DNA from: Mycobacterium sp.
Lineage (GTDB): Bacteria; Actinomycetota; Actinomycetes; Mycobacteriales; Mycobacteriaceae
Length of the DNA: 54,953 nt
Reading direction: 5' to 3'
Assembly (NCBI GenBank): GCA_025965895.1
Contig: JAOPWC010000018.1
Coordinates: forward strand, 1 to 54,953
Below the pieces are notes generated by a model. That model was given only the letters and a program-made list of their open reading frames with translations, was not told the origin of the DNA and did no database searches. Each line of letters opens with the position of its first letter. Positions within the stretch are counted from its first letter, which is position 1. The position numbers and the translations under genes are program-made. This document shows positions 24,083 through 33,596 of the stretch, in pieces.

Positions 24083-26107
24083 TCACTGTCTGCCGATTGG
24101 GATTGTGAACTCCAGCGACGTCCCGCTTCCGGTTGGGCTCTTGATCCGCATGCGTCCGCCGAGGGCCTCGACCCGGTCTCTGAGGCCCAGCAGCCCTGAG
24201 CCTTTGCCCACGTCGGCGCCGCCGATTCCGTCGTCGTGAATCGACAGCAAGAGCGTGTGATCCTTGGTTTGTCCGCACACGTCGACCTGGGTCGCGCGAG
24301 AATGCTTGGCGGCGTTGGTCAGAGCCTCGGACACGAGGTAATACGCACCTACTTCGACTGGATCGGGTAGGCGTTGGTCAATCGCGAGGTCGAGGGTGAC
24401 CGGCACGGCCGAGCGGCGGGCCAGCGCCTTGAGTGCGGGACCGATCCCTCCCTTGGACAGGATCGCGGGGTGAATGCCGCGGGAGATCTCCTGCAGATCT
24501 CTCGACACGCCGGTTAATGCCGACGCGATGTCATCTAGCTGTGCTTTGAGCCACGGCATGTCGGATGGCACCGAGCCCTCTGCCAGTCGTGCCTGCAGCC
24601 CCAGCGAGACCAGCCGCTGCTGGGCGCCGTCGTGAAGGTCGCGTTCCAGACGGCGGCGGCCCTCGTCGGCGGCGGCGACGATGCGAGCGCGCGAGGCGAT
24701 CAACTCCGAACGCGTCGCAGCGTTGGCGATCGCGGTCGCGACAAGGTCGGCGAACTCGCTCATGCGCGCCTCGGTGTCCGCCGGCATGGGCTCGGGCTGC
24801 AGTGAACCGAGCGCTGCCATCCCCCACACCCGCCCGTCGACAATGATCGGCACTGCCACCGTCGAATGCAGGCCAGTTTGCCGTAGCCATGCGGCAATCC
24901 GGCCAGCAGCATTCTGAAACTCCGAGCCGTCCAGCCGTGCGGGCCTGCCGGTGTGAAACACCCGCGTTGCGATGTTGTCGCCTTCCAAGCTACGGCGTAC
25001 GCCGACGAGCGGCGCGCGTTTGAGCCCGGGCGTGAGTGCAGCCACGGCGACGATGGTCACCGTGTCATCGTCGAAGCTGCTCACGGTCGCGTTGGCGGCA
25101 TCCAGGCATCGGGCAATTTCGTCTGCCACTGCGGCGAACACCTCCGACGGGTTGACACCGCGTGCAACCAGTGTGGCGACTCGCCTTAGTGCGGTCTGTT
25201 GCTCGGCGAGAGCACGCAGCCTGTCGCGGCTTGCCTCGACCGTGCGCTGCGCCTGACGTAACTCGTCTTGTTCTCGCCGGCGCTGGGTCACGTCGCGGCC
25301 GACGGCGTAAAACATGCCGCGCCGCGGCACGATGTTCCACTCGATCCAACACTGGGTGCCATCGCTGCAGATCATCCGATCCTCGGTTCGCACTGTCTCG
25401 GTGCTGCTGGCGGTTAGCTGCGCACGCACATGCTCACGGTCTTCCCGGACGACGAAATCGAGATACGGGCGCGACTGCAGCTCCTTGGTCGAATACCCGA
25501 GGGTGCGCTCACAGGCGGGATTAACCCGGATGACGTACTCGCCGCTGGAGATGCACATCAGGTCGGAAGACAGATTGAAGAACCGCTCTCCCACCCGCGC
25601 CAGGCCGGCGACGGTATTGGCCAACAACGCGAGAACCAAGAAGATGGCGATAACCATTCCGTTGTGGGGTGCAAAGGGCGCGAAATGACCGGCCGGCCAA
25701 TTACGGAAGTAGGCGAAGGCGATAGCGCTGCCGACCGACATCGTCGCCGACACGCCGAATCCCCACACCGTTGAGAGCGCCAGGATGCCGAGCAGATACA
25801 GCGTGCCGAATCGCCCGGTCGTCCCGGTGGCTTCGTTGAGCAGACACACGATAAGGGTCTCGACCACAATGAGCGACGACCCGACCAGGATTCCCATCGC
25901 AGCAGACGGTGGTGTGGGGCGAATCAACAGCCCCAGCAAGCGTGCCTGCACCGAGAGCGGACGTATCCGGTATCGAAGGTGTGGCCCGTGAAAAAAGCGG
26001 CGCGGCGTCGTCGACGCCGAGCCGGCTTGCCGTGACCGCTTCTGCGTCACCAGGGAAAACTCACATCGACCTTCGGCGGATTTCAACGAGACGCGCACGC
26101 TCAGCAT
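24083..26107 (-). CDS. Membrane sensor histidine kinase, PAS-GAF-HisKA_3-HATPase (NarL-family partner)
   Basis: About 674 residues from ATG 26107; GTG 26122 is an alternative and neither has a clear ribosome site. After a basic leader there are three to four membrane spans (about 65-165) resembling a DUF4118/KdpD-like sensor. A PAS domain (about 175-285) ends in DVTQRRREQDELRQAQRT, and a GAF domain follows (about 305-460). The dimerisation/phosphoacceptor motif is ERDLHDGAQQRL with His492, then an HATPase with NAAKH and DDGIGG boxes. This is the HisKA_3 class that pairs with LuxR-type response regulators. No response regulator lies beside it; the nearest REC domain is fused to a kinase at 44003. 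All catalytic motifs are intact, unlike its two broken relatives nearby. Confidence 0.88.
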   Translation of the reverse strand: MLSVRVSLKSAEGRCEFSLVTQKRSRQAGSASTTPRRFFHGPHLRYRIRPLSVQARLLGLLIRPTPPSAAMGILVGSSLIVVETLIVCLLNEATGTTGRFGTLYLLGILALSTVWGFGVSATMSVGSAIAFAYFRNWPAGHFAPFAPHNGMVIAIFLVLALLANTVAGLARVGERFFNLSSDLMCISSGEYVIRVNPACERTLGYSTKELQSRPYLDFVVREDREHVRAQLTASSTETVRTEDRMICSDGTQCWIEWNIVPRRGMFYAVGRDVTQRRREQDELRQAQRTVEASRDRLRALAEQQTALRRVATLVARGVNPSEVFAAVADEIARCLDAANATVSSFDDDTVTIVAVAALTPGLKRAPLVGVRRSLEGDNIATRVFHTGRPARLDGSEFQNAAGRIAAWLRQTGLHSTVAVPIIVDGRVWGMAALGSLQPEPMPADTEARMSEFADLVATAIANAATRSELIASRARIVAAADEGRRRLERDLHDGAQQRLVSLGLQARLAEGSVPSDMPWLKAQLDDIASALTGVSRDLQEISRGIHPAILSKGGIGPALKALARRSAVPVTLDLAIDQRLPDPVEVGAYYLVSEALTNAAKHSRATQVDVCGQTKDHTLLLSIHDDGIGGADVGKGSGLLGLRDRVEALGGRMRIKSPTGSGTSLEFTIPIGRQ

Positions 26108-26214
26108 AACGGTGTGCCACACGCAAGGGCGTCAAACTGTTCTGGGCCTTGTTCGGCGGCTTCGCGCCTGAATTGAGAGGCGCGAACTGAACTAGGGTCT
26201 GTTTCACCTCCCGT

Positions 26215-26330
26215 GCGGTCCGGACGCTGTGAGTGCGCGCGCGAATGCTTGGCGGCGTGGGTCAGTGCCTCGGGCACCAGGTAATACGCGGTAATACGCG
26301 CCGACTTCAACTGAGTCGGGGAGCTACCGG
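26215..26330 (-). pseudogene. Histidine-kinase HATPase fragment with a 10-bp tandem duplication
   Basis: Reading leftwards gives LPDSVEVGAYY and then, in a shifted frame, YYLVPEALTHAAKHSRA. This closely matches LPDPVEVGAYYLVSEALTNA of the intact kinase at 24083-26107. The shift is caused by an exact tandem copy of a 10-mer at 26281-26300. Only the N-box neighbourhood survives; everything either side is unrelated. Confidence 0.8.
26281..26300. repeat. Perfect 10-bp tandem duplication (GTAATACGCG twice)
   Basis: Two abutting copies inside the HATPase fragment. Removing one copy restores the reading frame to that of the intact kinase, so the duplication arose after the fragment was copied or left behind, and is a direct frameshift lesion. 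Confidence 0.85.
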
Positions 26331-26348
26331 GGCGAACAGTTTGAGCGG

Positions 26349-27092
26349 TTAGGTGGGCGGAGTCAGGTGGCGGGTGAAAAACCTCGCAGAGCTGTCCATT
26401 TCGAAGGCCGGTACGCTCGTGTGCCGACCGGGGTTCGCGTGCAGGGTTTTCTCGTTGGATCCGAAAGCGTCGTAGAGCGCAAGAGCGGTCTCGCGTTCGA
26501 CGAATTCGTCGTCCCACTGCATCAGAAATTGCACGGGCACGGTCACCCGGGCTGCGTCCTGTGCCAGGGCGGCATTGCCGGCCAGCCCGAACACCGCGGC
26601 GACGATGCGCTGGTCCCCGGCGACCAGGGGCATCCCAACGGCGGTGCCGAGCGAGACGCCCCAGAACCCGATCGAGCTGGTGGCACCGATGTCGTCGCGT
26701 CGCAGGAGGGCAGCGACGGCGGTTTGCCATTCCGGGACGGCTTGCGCGGCCAGGCGCCGGTTGTTGTCGTCGATAAGGGGACCGATGTCGCCGCCGTCTC
26801 CCACGAGGGCTCTCAGCCTGGCGGTAAACTTCTCGTCGTCTTCTGTCCGTGGCCGGTCGCCATGTCCTGGTGCGTCGATGGCAGCGACAGAATAGCCGCA
26901 TTCTGTGACGTAGAACCGGGCCCGAGCGGCCACGCCCGGGCTCTTGCTGTGTTGGCCTCCGCCATGGGCGAGGAGCACCAACGCGCGAGGTTCGGTGGTC
27001 GCGGTCGGGGTCCACAGGACGCCGGGCACGGCGCCGACCCGGAAATCTCTTGCTGAAACGCCATCTAGGGTCGCTTTGGAGGTGATCTGCAC
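26349..27092 (-). CDS. Alpha/beta-hydrolase (dienelactone-hydrolase/esterase-like)
   Basis: A 247-residue protein from GTG 27092 with AAAGG upstream. LVLLAHGGGQHSKSPGV is the oxyanion region, GFWGVSLGTAVG carries the nucleophile Ser in GVSLG, QWDDEFV supplies an Asp, and ANPGRHTSVP supplies the His. The size and GxSxG context resemble the serine-nucleophile branch of dienelactone-hydrolase-like enzymes. Cytoplasmic; no operon partner apparent, since it is flanked by kinase debris on one side and a non-coding stretch on the other. Confidence 0.85.
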   Translation of the reverse strand: MQITSKATLDGVSARDFRVGAVPGVLWTPTATTEPRALVLLAHGGGQHSKSPGVAARARFYVTECGYSVAAIDAPGHGDRPRTEDDEKFTARLRALVGDGGDIGPLIDDNNRRLAAQAVPEWQTAVAALLRRDDIGATSSIGFWGVSLGTAVGMPLVAGDQRIVAAVFGLAGNAALAQDAARVTVPVQFLMQWDDEFVERETALALYDAFGSNEKTLHANPGRHTSVPAFEMDSSARFFTRHLTPPT

Positions 27093-27926
27093 AGGTGGTT
27101 GCCTTTCGGGTGCCTATCGGCACTCCGTCGGCCCTATGTCAGAGGAGCCGGATTGGCCACGAGCCGAGGGAGCGCCACGCCTGATCGATCAGAAATGAAA
27201 CTCACCTCCTCGGGCCGGTAACCAGCCCGCTGAGCGTAGCAGCGCTGCTCGAGACGTTCACCGGTGAGTACCGCACCCGAGTATTTACCCGGCGTCGAGA
27301 ACGCGTGAAGCTTTGAGGTCTCGTTGCACAAGCTGGCCTAAAGCGGCGACGCGGCTGAGGAGATCTGGACTAAGCGCTGCCGAATCGTCGCCCACCTGGT
27401 CACGCAGATTCGCGGTGAGCATCAAGGTTGTGAACCCGTCCGACCACCCATCCCGGGGCGCTCTAGTGTCCTGTGTCATCAGTTCGCACTCGATCTTTGA
27501 GCGTGGGCGGCGCCTAGGGTGTGGTCGCGACTGGGGTCCCGTCGGGCATGCGATGAATCGGGAAAATGATGGCGTATGTGATATCAATTTCCGCAAACGC
27601 GTGGCAGCTCAAGGGCTGACAGCGTGTACAGAGGCTATGGTTCGATCTCAACGTCCGTCGACCATCCGATCCCTGGCCGACTTCGCGCCATCGCCGGCAT
27701 CGGTAAACACTACCGACGAATTAATGACTCGCGACACTCGACGGTCGTTGCTGTCGAGGTAGGGCGAAACATCACCTCGAAGTGGACCGCATGCTTGTTG
27801 TTTCGGCTGGCAAGCGGCGATCTGGCCACGACGAACATCCGTAGGTCGCCCTGGTCATTTGACGTAAGACAGCGCACGCCGTTGGCAGCGACAATCAACT
27901 TCTCCCCTGAACGGAGCGAGGAGCTA
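27093..27926. other. Long stretch without a confident gene between hydrolase and DUF302 gene
   Basis: About 830 bases. The only candidate is a leftward frame of about 64 codons (ATG at 27479, ending 27285-27287), product TQDTRAPRDGWSDGFTTLML and so on; it lacks a good ribosome site and resembles nothing I know. Base composition is less GC-rich than the surroundings, for example near 27560-27620, consistent with decayed or foreign sequence. Confidence 0.4.
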
Positions 27927-28340
27927 GTGACGACTGCAGAGGATTCTGAGCCACACAACGACCACGATGTGGTCACGAAGTTGAGTCCGTGGTCCGTCGC
28001 CGACACGGTCGCCCGCGTGCTGGCGGTGGCTGCGGCTCGGGAGTTGAAAGTCTTCGCGGTGATCGACCACAGCGGCGAAGCCGCGGACGTCGGGATGCAT
28101 CTGCGGGACACCACACTGGTTATCTTGGGAAGCCCTGCAGTGACCGCACGGGTGATATCGGCGGCGCCACTTGCCGCGCTGGATCTGCCGCTGAAGGTCC
28201 TCGTGTGGGCGGACGACTGTCAAACAAAACTCAGCTATACGGCGCCGCGTGTTCTGGCGAGACAGTACGGTTTGAGCGCCGAACTCGCGGCGCTGCTCGC
28301 CGGTATCGACGCGCTGGCGAGCGCGGTGATAGCCCGGTGA
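27927..28340 (+). CDS. DUF302-domain protein
   Basis: A 137-residue protein from GTG 27927, placed there because GAGGAG lies a few bases upstream and homology begins soon after. It shows the DUF302 pattern: VVTKLSPWSVADTVARVL, KVFAVIDHSGEAADVGM, TLVILGSPAVTARVIS and the ALDLPLKVLVWAD signature, followed by a Tyr-x-Ala-Pro and basic segment. DUF302 proteins are small alpha/beta proteins of unknown function, often near redox or stress genes. Cytoplasmic, complete. Confidence 0.82.
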   Translation: MTTAEDSEPHNDHDVVTKLSPWSVADTVARVLAVAAARELKVFAVIDHSGEAADVGMHLRDTTLVILGSPAVTARVISAAPLAALDLPLKVLVWADDCQTKLSYTAPRVLARQYGLSAELAALLAGIDALASAVIAR

Positions 28341-28386
28341 CAGCGGAAGGGAATGCACTCGGGGGACTCGCCGTCAGGCCGAGACG

Positions 28387-29355
28387 TCACTCCACTGCGA
28401 GCGGGATCGTGACAAGCAGTGAGGTACCGAGCCCGACTTGACTCGAGATACCGATATGGCCCTCGAGCGCCTCTCCTCAGTGCTTCGCGGCACCCGTCGG
28501 TCGACAGCGACGGTCAATTGGACCGGGACGGTGGATCGGCGCGCGAGTGTCTTCAGAGCCGCACCCAGCCCTTCCTTCGACAGAATTGCCGGGTGAATCC
28601 CCCGGGAAATCTCGTGTAGATCCTCTCAGGCATCGGCCAAACCCCTGGCGAGCCCGGCAATCTGCTCCTGACCGAGCGCGGATCGCCGGGCAAGGGCCTC
28701 CTGCGCGGCGCGTAATTCCAGTGCCAGAGAGATCAGCCGCTGTTGGGCGCCGTCGTGCAGGTCGCGTTCCAACCTGCGCCGGGCGTCATCGGCGGTGAGC
28801 TCCGTGCGGGTCTGGGCGTTGCTAATTGCGGTGGCGACAAAGTCGGCGAAGTCCGCCACGCGCGCTTCGGTGTCGGATCGCAGAAGCTCGGGCTGCGACC
28901 AACCGACGATGGCGGCGCCCCAGAGGCGTCCCGCGACATGGATAGGCACTCCAACGGCCGTGCGGATGCCTAAGCCGCGCATTCGTGCGGCGGTGGGACC
29001 GGAAGCGTCCTGGTACACGATTCGGGCAGGGCGCCCGGTGCACCGCGCCATCGCTGCGAGGTTGTCCCCTTCGGGCGAAAACTCTTCGCCGACCGGCATG
29101 TTGATCACCCCTGCCTCGTCGCGCGCCGCGAGCAGGAGGGCAGATTGGTCTGCTTGGTAGCGAAGCAGCGCCGAGACGTATACGCCGAGGAACCGCGCCA
29201 ACTCCCTTGCCACGGAGCAAAACACGTCTGCCGGATCGGCTCCGTGCGCCAGGTCGGAGGAGAGTTCGAAGAACCGCTCCAGCTCCGTGCGACTGGCCGC
29301 GCGCGCGGGTCTCGATCATTTCCGCCATACCCGGCACGTTGAGGGCTTCATCCAT
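28387..29355 (-). pseudogene. Second GAF-HisKA_3 histidine kinase, broken by frameshift, stop and internal deletion
   Basis: Reading leftwards from ATG 29355 (MDEALNVPGMAEMIE) a frameshift at the CGCGCGCGG run near 29300 is needed to enter ASRTELERFFELSSDLAHGA and the GAF domain (PARIVYQDASGPTAARMRG). The phosphoacceptor block ERDLHDGAQQRLISLALEL is intact. A TGA at 28626-28628 then interrupts the frame, after which EDLHEISRGIHPAILSKEGL continues in the same frame. The HATPase core (N and G1 boxes) is deleted: STEE is followed almost directly by the C-terminal EGHIGISSQVGLGTSLLVTI. Three independent lesions make this a clear pseudogene. Confidence 0.88.
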
Positions 29356-29395
29356 GGCGGCATCTTCATCGGTCAGGTCGAGCGGGGCCCGACCG

Positions 29396-30568
29396 CTAAG
29401 TGACCCGCCGGATCGCGTCGCCGTCTCGAAGAGCGTCGAGGGTCGGGAATCCGTCGATGGCCATCAGGAGATCCAGTTCAGCGAGCAATGCGCGCAATTG
29501 GGACACGACGGCGTCGCTGCCGCCGGCGGCCAACGCGTAGGCGTACGGCCTCCCGATCCCGACAGCGGTGGCTCCGAACGCGAGCGCCTTTGCGACGTCA
29601 GCGCCGCTGCGGACACCGGAGTCGAACAACACCGGCATTCCGTCGGCGGCTTCTACGACGGCAGGAAGCGCATCGAGGGCGGGCAGCCCGCCGTTGGCTT
29701 GCCGGCCGCCGTGGTTGGAGCAGTAGATGCCGTCGACGCCGTAATCCTTGGCTCGACGGACGTCGTCGGGGTGTTGGATGCCCTTGAGCAGAATCGGGAG
29801 CGTCGTCAGCGAGCGCAGCCACGTCAGGTCCTCCCAGCGGAGCGAATTGCCCCATACCTTCGCCCATTCGAGGGTCGCTGCCTTTGGGTCTTGTTGCGGC
29901 GACTTCGACAGCCGCTGCAGGAAGACGTCGTCGGTGAAGTAGTTCTGCAGGCAGTACCCACGCAGCTGAGGGAAGTTGCCGGTGTTCAGATCGCGCGGCC
30001 GCCACCCGAGGATCCAGGTGTCGAGGGTGATTACGACACCGAGGTAGCCGGCCTGTTCGGCGCGGTGCAGGAAGCTGGCGGCCAGCTCTTTGTCGTTCGG
30101 CGTGTAGAGCTGGAACAGCCCGGGGGTGTTCCCGGCGTGGGGCACCACGTCCTCCATGCGGTCTTGGGTGAGTGTGGATGCGACCATCGGGACACCGGTC
30201 ACCGCGGAGGCCTTGGCTGTCTGGATGTCGCCGTGAAAATCTTGGGAGCACAGTCCGATGACGCCTATCGGGCACATGAACAGCGGCGTCGGCAAGTGCA
30301 TGTCGAACAGCGACACTGACAGGTCTCTTTCTACTGCGCCGACGAGCATCCGCGGCACGATGCCGTAGCGGGAGAAGGCTTCGACGTTGCCGCGCTGGGT
30401 GGTTTCGTCACCGGCGCCACCGGCGACGTAGGAGTACACCCACGGCGGGAGCACCTCGGCCGCGGTGCGCTCCAGCGCAGCGAAATCGACTGGGAATCTG
30501 GGCAATCGACCTTCGAGGCCGTCGAAATAGATCTCGAACTGGTAATCGCCGTACTGCTGCTCAGTCAT
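29396..30568 (-). CDS. Lactate 2-monooxygenase-like FMN alpha-hydroxy-acid oxidase
   Basis: A 390-residue TIM-barrel FMN enzyme from ATG 30568. WVYSYVAGGAGDE, FMCPIGVIGL, ITLDTWILGWRPRDL and IYCSNHGGRQANGG (catalytic His286) mark the alpha-hydroxy-acid oxidase family. The long loop with the WILGWRPRDL type and the size match mycobacterial lactate 2-monooxygenase, which turns L-lactate and O2 to acetate, CO2 and water without releasing the pyruvate/H2O2 pair. A related hydroxy-acid substrate, for example glycolate or mandelate type, cannot be excluded. Stands alone, between kinase debris and the large LuxR regulator. Confidence 0.88.
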   Translation of the reverse strand: MTEQQYGDYQFEIYFDGLEGRLPRFPVDFAALERTAAEVLPPWVYSYVAGGAGDETTQRGNVEAFSRYGIVPRMLVGAVERDLSVSLFDMHLPTPLFMCPIGVIGLCSQDFHGDIQTAKASAVTGVPMVASTLTQDRMEDVVPHAGNTPGLFQLYTPNDKELAASFLHRAEQAGYLGVVITLDTWILGWRPRDLNTGNFPQLRGYCLQNYFTDDVFLQRLSKSPQQDPKAATLEWAKVWGNSLRWEDLTWLRSLTTLPILLKGIQHPDDVRRAKDYGVDGIYCSNHGGRQANGGLPALDALPAVVEAADGMPVLFDSGVRSGADVAKALAFGATAVGIGRPYAYALAAGGSDAVVSQLRALLAELDLLMAIDGFPTLDALRDGDAIRRVT

Positions 30569-30669
30569 GGATCACTCCTGGTCGAATTCGCTGCCGGTGG
30601 CTTGATTCTGTTGAGCGGCAACCCCCGGGTCTTCGGTCAAAAGACGCAAACTTCGTTGCCTCCGTCGCG

Positions 30670-33411
30670 TCAGGCATGCTCGCCGGCTGGCGCCGGGGGC
30701 GCCGAGGAGAGGGCGTCGCGTAGCGCTGCACGAGTAGCGATGCCGAGTTTCGGGAAGACTCGGTGCAGGTGACTACCCACGGTGCGTGGAGAGAGGAACA
30801 GTCGCTCGGCGATCTGCTTGTTGGTCAGCCCCGATGCGGCCAAGGACGCGATTTCGCGCTCTTGGGGCGTCAGTGGCGCCCGCGCGTAGCGGTCGACACG
30901 CGGTTTGGTCTGGCCGGTGGCGCGAAGCTCGTTGCGTGCGCGGTGAGCCCACGGCCGGGCGCCCAGGCGGTCGAAGGTCGTGATGGCGGCGCCGAGTTGC
31001 ACCCGTGCCTCGGCCGTTTTCGGGATCCGGCGCAGCCGCTCACCATAGGCCAGGTGGACGCGTGCCATGACGAACGACCATCGATCGGCGCCGGGAACGG
31101 CGAGCGCTTTCTCGAATAGCTCGATGGCGCGGTCATCAGTTGCGGCGGCGATCGCCGCCGACCCGTGGGCGGCCAGTGCCAGGCGCGAGGATAGTGCGGC
31201 GGCGTCGGATTCCTGGATCGCGGCGACATGGGCTGCGGCCTCGACTGCGCGGCCGGTGTGCACCGCCGCCTCGACGAGATCGAGCAGGACGTCTTGAACC
31301 CCGTGGAGGTGGGAGGGGATTGTGCCGGCGGGACTGATTTTCGACGCGTGCCGATAGGCCTCGTCGAAGTCGCCGCGCCCGATTGCGGCGAGCGCTTGTA
31401 CCTGCCAGGCGTAGCACTGCACGGCCCCGACGCGACGAGGCGTAGCCCACTGCAGGATCTGTTCGCTCACCCTAAGTGCCGCGTCGTCGTCGCCGCACGC
31501 TGCCGCCAGCAATCCCTGTATTGCGCGCGCAGCCATGGACAAGAGCGGGTAACCGTGGGCTTCGCACAACTGGCCGGCCTCGTCTAATAACTGTCGCGCC
31601 TCGTCCCACTGGCCGCTCCAGTAGTCGTCGATACCGAGCAGAATCAACGCGACCATGCCGGATGCGACTGCCCCGTCCTCACGTCCGGCTCGCACCACCC
31701 GCCACAACGCCTCCCGGCAAGCCGGTACGCGATCAACGAAATTGCAGGCCATCGCGAGCCGAACTATCCGGGTCGGGTCGAGCTCGTGGGTGAGTCCTTC
31801 GATTTCGTTGGCCAGCTGCTCCAGGACAGCGGCCGGGGTCCGCATCGGGTCGGCCATCGTTCTACTGCTCAGGTAAAGAGCGGCAGGGATGTTCGGGGCG
31901 AGCCGGGTGATAGTGCGGTCGAACGGCTCCCACAGCTCTTCTCGCCCGCCGAAGTAGCACACCAGCAACAGGGTGTGCAGCGCATCTTTGAGTTCTGTGT
32001 CCCCGGGGTCGGCGCGTTCGGTGTGGCTCTCGATTGCGCCCACGAGAAGGGCGTGAGCCGTGTCCACGTCCCCATCGGCGTTGAGCAGCACAGCTGCGGC
32101 GGTGCCCGCCGTCTGAAGCGAGCCGGTGAGTTCGGGGTCGATGCGGCGCACTTCGTCGAGCAGTCGGGCCGCGTTGCGCAACTCTCCGGTGACATCGGCG
32201 CCGATGTACGCGGCGGCGGCCAGCCGCCGGTTGCGCTCCGCGGCGAGTGGGCTCAATTCGGCCGCACGCGTCAGCGCGGTGACGCTGGCCACCACGTCAC
32301 CGCGGGCAAGGACATGTTGCGCTACCTGTTCGAGGAGGGTAGCGACATCTTCGTTGGGCGCTACTGTAGCCTCGGCGAGATGCCAGGCCCGACGCTCAGG
32401 TTGATCGGCCCACAGCTCGGCTAGCGCGCGGTTCGCGTTGCGGCATTCATCTGCCGTGGAGAGCTCGACCACCGCCGAGCGGATCAGCGGGTGCCGGAAT
32501 CCGAGTCGATGGGTGCGGCGGTCGAGGTAGGCCAGACGCGCACGTTCGGCTGCACCGAGATCGGTAAGCGTGGGCCCGTCAAGAACCGTCAGGACCCTGA
32601 CGTCGTCGGTACCGTCCAAGGCCATGAGGACAAGCAGTTGGCGGGTGCGGGTGGGCAGCGTGGCTATCCGGGAGGCGAACAGCGCCTGCAGTTTTCGGCT
32701 CAGCGGCAGCGTTCGAGGCAGCGCCTGCAGCGCGGAACTCTCGCCGCCGCCGCTGATCCAGGCCGCTGGTAGTTCCAGTAGAGCAAGCGGGTTGCCTTGC
32801 GCCTCGGACAGGATGCGCTGGCGGATAGCAGGGCCGAGCGCGGGAAACCGTGCGCGAACCAGTCGGCTTGCCGAATCGTCGTCTAATGGTTTCAGTTCCA
32901 GTTCCGGGAGCCCGGCTCGGTCAAAGAAGCTTTCTTCACCGGACCGCGACGCCCCCAGCACGCCGACTGTCGTGCCGACGAGACGGCGGGCGACGAATCC
33001 CAACACTTGAGCGCTGGCGCGATCCAGCCAGGGCAGATCGTCGACGACCACGAGGATCGGGCGCGCGGCGGCGGCTTCGCGTAGCAAGGCGAGGGTGGCG
33101 TTGGATACGACCAGTCGGTTCGGGGACGGGCCATCGCCGAAGCCCAGCGCCACGTTGAGCGCATTCCGGTGTGTGACGGTGAGGTGCGCGAAATCGCCGA
33201 GCAGTGGAAGTAGGGTCTGGTTGAGTGCCGAGAAGCTGATGCCGGCCTCGAACTCGACGCCGCTTACACCCAGCACGCATGTCCCCATCGACCGGGCCAT
33301 GTCCGCGGCGGCATCGAGAAGCATTGTCTTGCCGACGCCGGGTTCGCCGAACAGCAGGAGGGCTTCTCCGCTGCTCCGGGCGCGGTCAACAAAAGCCTGG
33401 ACAGTCGCCAA
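30670..33411 (-). CDS. Large ATP-binding LuxR-family regulator (LAL type), N-terminus unclear
   Basis: At least 913 residues. An AAA/STAND-type NTPase at the front has Walker A FGEPGVGKT and Walker B ILVVVDDLPWLD; a long helical TPR-like middle follows, and a C-terminal LuxR helix-turn-helix (LTPQEREIASLAASGLTNKQ then IAERLFLSPRTVGSHLHRVF). Such proteins sense an inducer via the NTPase/TPR part and activate catabolic operons. Odd point: family homology (ALIGRRGEL) begins about 10 residues before the TTG at 33411, and that frame has no ATG/GTG/TTG before an upstream stop near 33490. An ATG at 33535 lies one frame away. So either a rare start, or one frameshift near 33420-33480, is involved. 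Confidence 0.82.
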   Translation of the reverse strand: MATVQAFVDRARSSGEALLLFGEPGVGKTMLLDAAADMARSMGTCVLGVSGVEFEAGISFSALNQTLLPLLGDFAHLTVTHRNALNVALGFGDGPSPNRLVVSNATLALLREAAAARPILVVVDDLPWLDRASAQVLGFVARRLVGTTVGVLGASRSGEESFFDRAGLPELELKPLDDDSASRLVRARFPALGPAIRQRILSEAQGNPLALLELPAAWISGGGESSALQALPRTLPLSRKLQALFASRIATLPTRTRQLLVLMALDGTDDVRVLTVLDGPTLTDLGAAERARLAYLDRRTHRLGFRHPLIRSAVVELSTADECRNANRALAELWADQPERRAWHLAEATVAPNEDVATLLEQVAQHVLARGDVVASVTALTRAAELSPLAAERNRRLAAAAYIGADVTGELRNAARLLDEVRRIDPELTGSLQTAGTAAAVLLNADGDVDTAHALLVGAIESHTERADPGDTELKDALHTLLLVCYFGGREELWEPFDRTITRLAPNIPAALYLSSRTMADPMRTPAAVLEQLANEIEGLTHELDPTRIVRLAMACNFVDRVPACREALWRVVRAGREDGAVASGMVALILLGIDDYWSGQWDEARQLLDEAGQLCEAHGYPLLSMAARAIQGLLAAACGDDDAALRVSEQILQWATPRRVGAVQCYAWQVQALAAIGRGDFDEAYRHASKISPAGTIPSHLHGVQDVLLDLVEAAVHTGRAVEAAAHVAAIQESDAAALSSRLALAAHGSAAIAAATDDRAIELFEKALAVPGADRWSFVMARVHLAYGERLRRIPKTAEARVQLGAAITTFDRLGARPWAHRARNELRATGQTKPRVDRYARAPLTPQEREIASLAASGLTNKQIAERLFLSPRTVGSHLHRVFPKLGIATRAALRDALSSAPPAPAGEHA

Positions 33412-33596
33412 CTCCCCGCGACGCCCGATGAGGGCTTCGCCTGCAGCGATACCCCGCTTTGGAGAGTCGAGCTGGTTCAGCCGGCGGCCCCTGACTCAAA
33501 ATTGGCCCCTTCTGCAACCTACGCTTCCCAATCATGTGAGGTAAGGCCCAGGAGATCATGGCGGGCGGCTTGCGGCGCTGGATCGCGGCACGTGGA

